From Notospermus geniculatus (lineage: Eukaryota; Nemertea; Pilidiophora; Heteronemertea; Lineidae): a stretch of DNA of 64,000 bases. A program made the position numbers and the translations under genes. Position 1 is the first letter of the stretch. Each line of letters begins with the position of its first letter. Below, one piece after another: positions 60,278 through 64,000 of this stretch. The notes beneath the pieces are model-generated. The model searched no databases, had not been told where the DNA came from, and saw only the letters and a list, made by a program, of their open reading frames with translations. The stretch is taken from assembly GCA_002633025.1 (NCBI GenBank), contig NMRB01000577.1:203141-267140 (forward strand). The letters run 5' to 3'.

Positions 60278-60479
60278 TGACTATATTTTTTTTCTTTGAG
60301 TTGTGTAGGAGGTATCCGGAGTTCTTGACAGCTCTGTTGCCCTAAGACAAATAAGGTGGCGCCCTCCTGGCATCGCCGGGTCTATCATGTTCTGAGCCTT
60401 CGTGTGAGGTGTTTGCAGGGCGTTAGCATTTCTCTTGCTCGTCGCATGGGGGCTTTTTGTCGATATAGTTCAGCTTTAA

Positions 60480-61210
60480 TGAATCATGGGTGAATGGAGT
60501 GTAAGTGGTATTACAAGCTTGGGCGACGGCCAGTTTGGAGTGGGGCGTTGGGGTTTAGGAGAATGTAGAATGTAATTTTGGTTGCTTTCGGCGTCCAACC
60601 GACGTGTTCTAATCACGTAGGAAGGGGTTTTCCTCTTCCACCGGTTGGGGGTCGGAGGCCTCCAGGGCTCGGCGTTGTGGAATTTGGGGGCCTCCGGCTC
60701 CCAAGGGAAAGGAGTATTTCGGAGGATTGAGTATTGGGAAAAGTATTGGGAAGTAGTGTTGGGGGGTGCTCAGTCCCCCGAAATACGGGTGGTGCAACGT
60801 GATGTAAGTGGAGCCAGTGGTGATTTGCCGGAGACATGCCAGATTTCCCTCCCAATACTCAATAGAGGAGGAACAGGAGACAAGTGGTGTCACTCGGGGA
60901 CATCTAATGTCCCGAGTGACACCAGGCGGCGACTGTGACGACTCATTCATTCTGGTGTTGGGCGCGGGAACAAGGGTACACAGAGTGAGGGTTGTGAGGC
61001 AAGGCAGGAGAAAGGGGGTTGGGTGCTCGGGCTGTGCGGGTATTGTTTCGTTTCCCCCCCACCCGCCCTTTCTTTTTTTTCTTCCTTGAGTGCGCCATTG
61101 GTCTTCTGGGCCTCCTCATGCCAGATTTCCCTCCCAATACTCAATAGAGGAGGAACAGGAGACAAGTGGTGTCACTCGGGGACATCTAAACTCCCTTTGT
61201 GTTAAAACCC
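60480..61210. repeat. Block with repeated TGTCACTCGGGGACATCTAA modules
   Basis: CATGCCAGATTTCCCTCCCA...GGTGTCACTCGGGGACATCTAA (about 84 bp) occurs at 60834-60908 and again at 61118-61189. GTCCCGAGTGACACCA..CGGCGACTGTGACGACTCATTC is shared by 60910-60957 and 58994-59040. GGTGTCACTCGG/CCGAGTGACACC at 60886-60922 forms a hairpin. No gene recognised. Confidence 0.8.
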
Positions 61211-62049
61211 TTCGATCCAGGTGTAAAGTCGGTGAGTGTTTCTGTAGCTCAGTGGTCCCCAACAATAGACGCAGCCTAGAATGGTTATTGTTGGGTTAGT
61301 TGCCGCTTAATCCGTCAGGAGGGAAACAATAGGAAAAACACAGAAATACGGGGAACACTGATCGACGTTACACCGGCCCTCGATGGCCAGGGGAGTCATC
61401 AAATTTCTCTTTGAATGGTACCTGCCCCAATGTGCAGTCATTCTATTCGGCTGAAAAAAGTGTAGGGAGTCGAAAGAGCAACAGAGCCGTTTGAAACCTA
61501 GTGCCTGGCTCAACGAGTACGTGGGCCTTCATAGAAGAAACATGCTACAGCTGATCACGAGAACTCATTTAGCCGCCAAATTTTTACAAAAACAAAAAAA
61601 AAAGTTCATAAGGGATTCTCCAAACTCCAATCCCAGAGTATTCTAAGCTCCAGAAGCATATGCTACGCGGGAGTGGGGTGAGGGGTGTCCCTTGCAATTC
61701 ATTTCCTGGAAGGTTTCTGATGCTGTTTCCAGGTCGTACCAGGAAGGGTACACGACCCCACCCTCGATCCAATCTCCGCTTCATTCGAATAGGTAAACTA
61801 CCCTTGGATGAATTGCAGGGGACGACCTCTCCCTCACGCCGCTAGAAAACAATCTGCCAGTGAATACCGAGGTTATTACCGAAAGCATGGGGGGGGGGGG
61901 ACTCCTCTTCAGGGTTACCTTAGGGGCTTTCGGTTCCAAAATGGGAGCGGTTTCCTTAGGTTGGGGGCTTAGATTGGGGAGGAAAGGAAACCTCCCCATT
62001 TTGGAAGTATTGGTAATCAGAAATGGGAAGGCTCGAGGAAGAAAGGAAA
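61211..62049. other. Intergenic stretch
   Basis: No gene recognised. TGTAGCTCAGTGG near 61245 resembles a pol III A box but no B box follows. Confidence 0.5.
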
Positions 62050-62110
62050 TATTATCCGCCCCGTACTGAATAAGGCATAAAGGAGGCGCCCATAGTGCTC
62101 AGTTACCATA
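62050..62110 (+). repeat. Short direct repeat (copy also at 62348)
   Basis: AATATTATCCGCCCCGTACT, GAATAAGGCAT and GGAGGCGCCC recur at 62348-62412 with about six differences. The 57962-type repeat lies between them (62118-62190). Confidence 0.85.
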
Positions 62111-62419
62111 CGTAGTTATCCTAAGCTGACACTATGTGGCGCTGCATGCATGCTTGACCATAATCCCCTCATTCTCTCGTGAGCAGGCAGGAGGCCACAC
62201 AGGGTCGCAGGCGATACGATTCTACATCCTTGCTTGCCTGTGGAAAGGGTAGCGACTACTGAGCTTTCTGGAGGGACACAATTCTTTTTCGCCCTCCCAC
62301 CCTCCCTGAAGACGAAAGGGGCACCAGTGGGCGCTTCCGTCATGTCGGAAATATTATCCGCCCCATACTGAATAAGGCATGATGGAGGCGCCCGTAGAGC
62401 TCACTTAGGATACGTAGTG

Positions 62420-63289
62420 AGACGAGCAGCCAATCATAGCAAAGATGTGAGGCTAACTTCGCCTCCAGGATCTGGCAATGAACGAAGTACAGGAAAAACA
62501 TAGCGTATGCAACCGGATACACCTAGGCTCGAGCAAACATGGCGGCTTTATAACTTCGATATGTCGCTTGGAGTCAGAAATCTGTGAAAAATTCAACGTT
62601 TCGTCGCTAGCTTCACATCAGAAGGATACTATTCATGTGTTTGCATCATGGAAGGACTTATTTGTGTCAATGACCGGAGAAGGGATGTTATTCATGTTTT
62701 ACTCGGCTTCAACTCTGCTCAGTTCACAGCGTGGAAGCCAAAGTTCAGATGCCAGTGTGGATAATGTATGCGAGGACTTTTCTGATTGGCTCTCAAGTTG
62801 GCTCTTCTTTCTATCGATGTTCCTCGCGATTTATCAAACAATTATTGTTTATTGACGAATTATGCTGTAAAGTGACATCTAGCGACATTTTTTTTCTTCA
62901 AAAATCGAGCAAAAATACTTTCGAATTGGCTGTGTCACTGGGATTGACGTTGTTGGAAAGGGCTTTTGCCGCACTATAGGCCTACATGTCCAGTTTGCAC
63001 GCCACACCACCGAGAAACATTTAGGGAATTTATTTGTACGTCAGTGTGCTTAAAACTGGCCCTGTCGAATGGCAGTGCTGGCCTTTTGAAAACGCGCCTG
63101 TGCGAGAACGCCACGTCGCAGGGGCTTCATTGAGGAGTGAAACAACGAGCGTGATCTTGTCTATTGACTGTTAAAAAATCCCTTCGAAATCATGCCCGGT
63201 TAAGGAGTAAAAGCAAAATTACTAGACCCCCTGCAAAAAGACAGTTTTTCCAATAATGGCCGGGGCGCAAAGAGTTACGTATACATATA
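62420..63289. other. Stretch with an unassigned 125-codon frame
   Basis: The plus frame 62478-62855 is open and ends in a hydrophobic segment (W-L-F-F-L-S-M-F-L-A-I-Y). No motif or family was recognised and no splice or poly(A) context supports it, so it is noted without a gene call. Confidence 0.3.
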
Positions 63290-63508
63290 CAGTAAGCTCG
63301 AGTTTAAACCACCGGTTCATTATGTACATAAGCACACCCAAAGTAGGGTCAGTTTCACCCTAGGCCTTAAGCAACTATTCATTCCATCACTGGATTGTGA
63401 TCGTACCAGCAATTCCAGCCGTTCAGCGAAATAATTGTTATGTTTTATTCACTCGCATTTCGACTGTGGGTGTGCTTATCAACCGGTGGTTTAAACTCGA
63501 GCTTACTG
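63290..63508. mobile_element. 219-bp MITE, TA target duplication
   Basis: CAGTAAGCTCGAGTTTAAAC left and GTTTAAACTCGAGCTTACTG right, perfect over at least 28 bp. ATAAGCACACCCA is also mirrored. TA at 63288-63289 and 63509-63510. The CAGT start and TA duplication fit the pogo/Tigger branch of Tc1/mariner. Confidence 0.9.
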
Positions 63509-63510
63509 TA

Positions 63511-64000
63511 TAACGCATGGTACGCACTTAGCTTTGACGCGTAAGGTCACCGACGGCTACCAATATAAAATCTTTTCTGGAAAGTCAACTAGAAAGTGCC
63601 TGAGGAAGAGCCGATTGGGATCGAAAATTTGCGAAATTCGGAGACGACTTTATATTACTCTATAATCTCCTTTTTCTGGTCACTCCAGGCAAATCATAGC
63701 ACCTCCCAGGTATGAATATTTCGGATAGTCCATAACAACATGTGTGGTGTGATTGGATTGAATTTCCAATGGGGAGGTGCCAGTCCTAAAACTGATTAGG
63801 CCTAACTGCATTGAGGTCAATCGACGTCAAATTCTTTATAGTCATGTCTTACCACTTGTAGGCCTAGATTGTCATTTTCATGGTCACTAAGTCCTGGCGA
63901 CCCCAGTCTTCTGAGACTTTGAAATCTGACAAGGATCATTTGAGTAATTGAAACTAAGCCTATAGGCCTACTTTCCCAGAAGTGCATGTCATTGGATTCC
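63511..64000. other. Terminal stretch
   Basis: No gene recognised. TAGGCCTA at about 63807, 63860 and 63963. Confidence 0.5.

Larger units (their letters stand above)
59837..60477. mobile_element. 641-bp inverted-repeat element with two internal tRNA-like heads
   Basis: AAAGCTGAACTAGATCAACA, GCCCCCATGCGACGAG, CGCCCTGCAAACACCTCACA and GGCGCCACCTTATTTG (59837-59990) are mirrored at 60320-60477. TTAA lies at both outer edges (59835, 60476). Between the arms are a minus-strand tRNA-like block and a plus-strand one. A second member is 26805-27087. It cannot be placed in a known class: it has foldback-type arms but a SINE-like interior. Confidence 0.8.

Noticed and set aside
61240-61275. tRNA gene from the TGTAGCTCAGTGG motif
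   Set aside because: No B box or cloverleaf follows.

Overview
This is animal nuclear DNA, not bacterial or viral. It has spliced exons with GT/AG boundaries, AATAAA signals, an interstitial (TTAGGG)n block, tRNA-headed SINEs, Copia, Penelope-like and PIF/Harbinger elements, and dozens of short terminal-inverted-repeat (TIR) elements. Together with the very common octamer TAGGCCTA, this suggests a marine invertebrate, perhaps a non-vertebrate deuterostome (echinoderm, hemichordate or cephalochordate). That assignment is a guess. The assembly is draft quality, with three sized gaps (15457-15997, 27088-27693, 47912-48854) and ten single-N joints.

Layout. 1-5 kb: a repeat family with a 120-bp MITE, then a Copia gag split by a 653-bp transposon with a perfect 9-bp target duplication. 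5-9.3 kb: mostly unique sequence. 9.3-11.4 kb: a decayed two-gene PIF/Harbinger element. 12.5-14.6 kb: a HARBI1-like transposase relic cut in two by a 1.5-kb TIR element that carries self-nested MITEs. 15-26 kb: inverted repeats, tandem duplications, minisatellites and a second Copia 5' end. 26.4-31.6 kb: stacked foldback elements and MITEs. 33.8-36 kb: a probable false duplication and a SINE. 37.7-43.3 kb: a three-exon gene. 43-50 kb: more MITEs, a 73-bp tandem repeat and a 1.75-kb TIR element. 50.2-52.4 kb: a young hAT-type MITE and a gag-like ORF truncated by a Penelope-like insertion with a 5' inversion. 53.6 kb: telomere-like repeats. 56.5-57.6 kb: the longest open frame, an orphan of 356 codons. 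58-64 kb: minisatellites, a composite inverted-repeat element with two tRNA-like heads, and further MITEs.

The most interesting host feature is the gene at 37736-43266. Three short exons joined by consensus splice sites, with both introns in phase 1, give an 82-residue protein. It has a textbook signal peptide, four cysteines (C-x11-C-x-C-x7-C), a proline-rich tail and an AATAAA 67 bases after the stop. No single-frame ORF reveals it. The rest of the window is best read as layered transposon history, several layers of which can be ordered from empty sites, target-site duplications and nesting.
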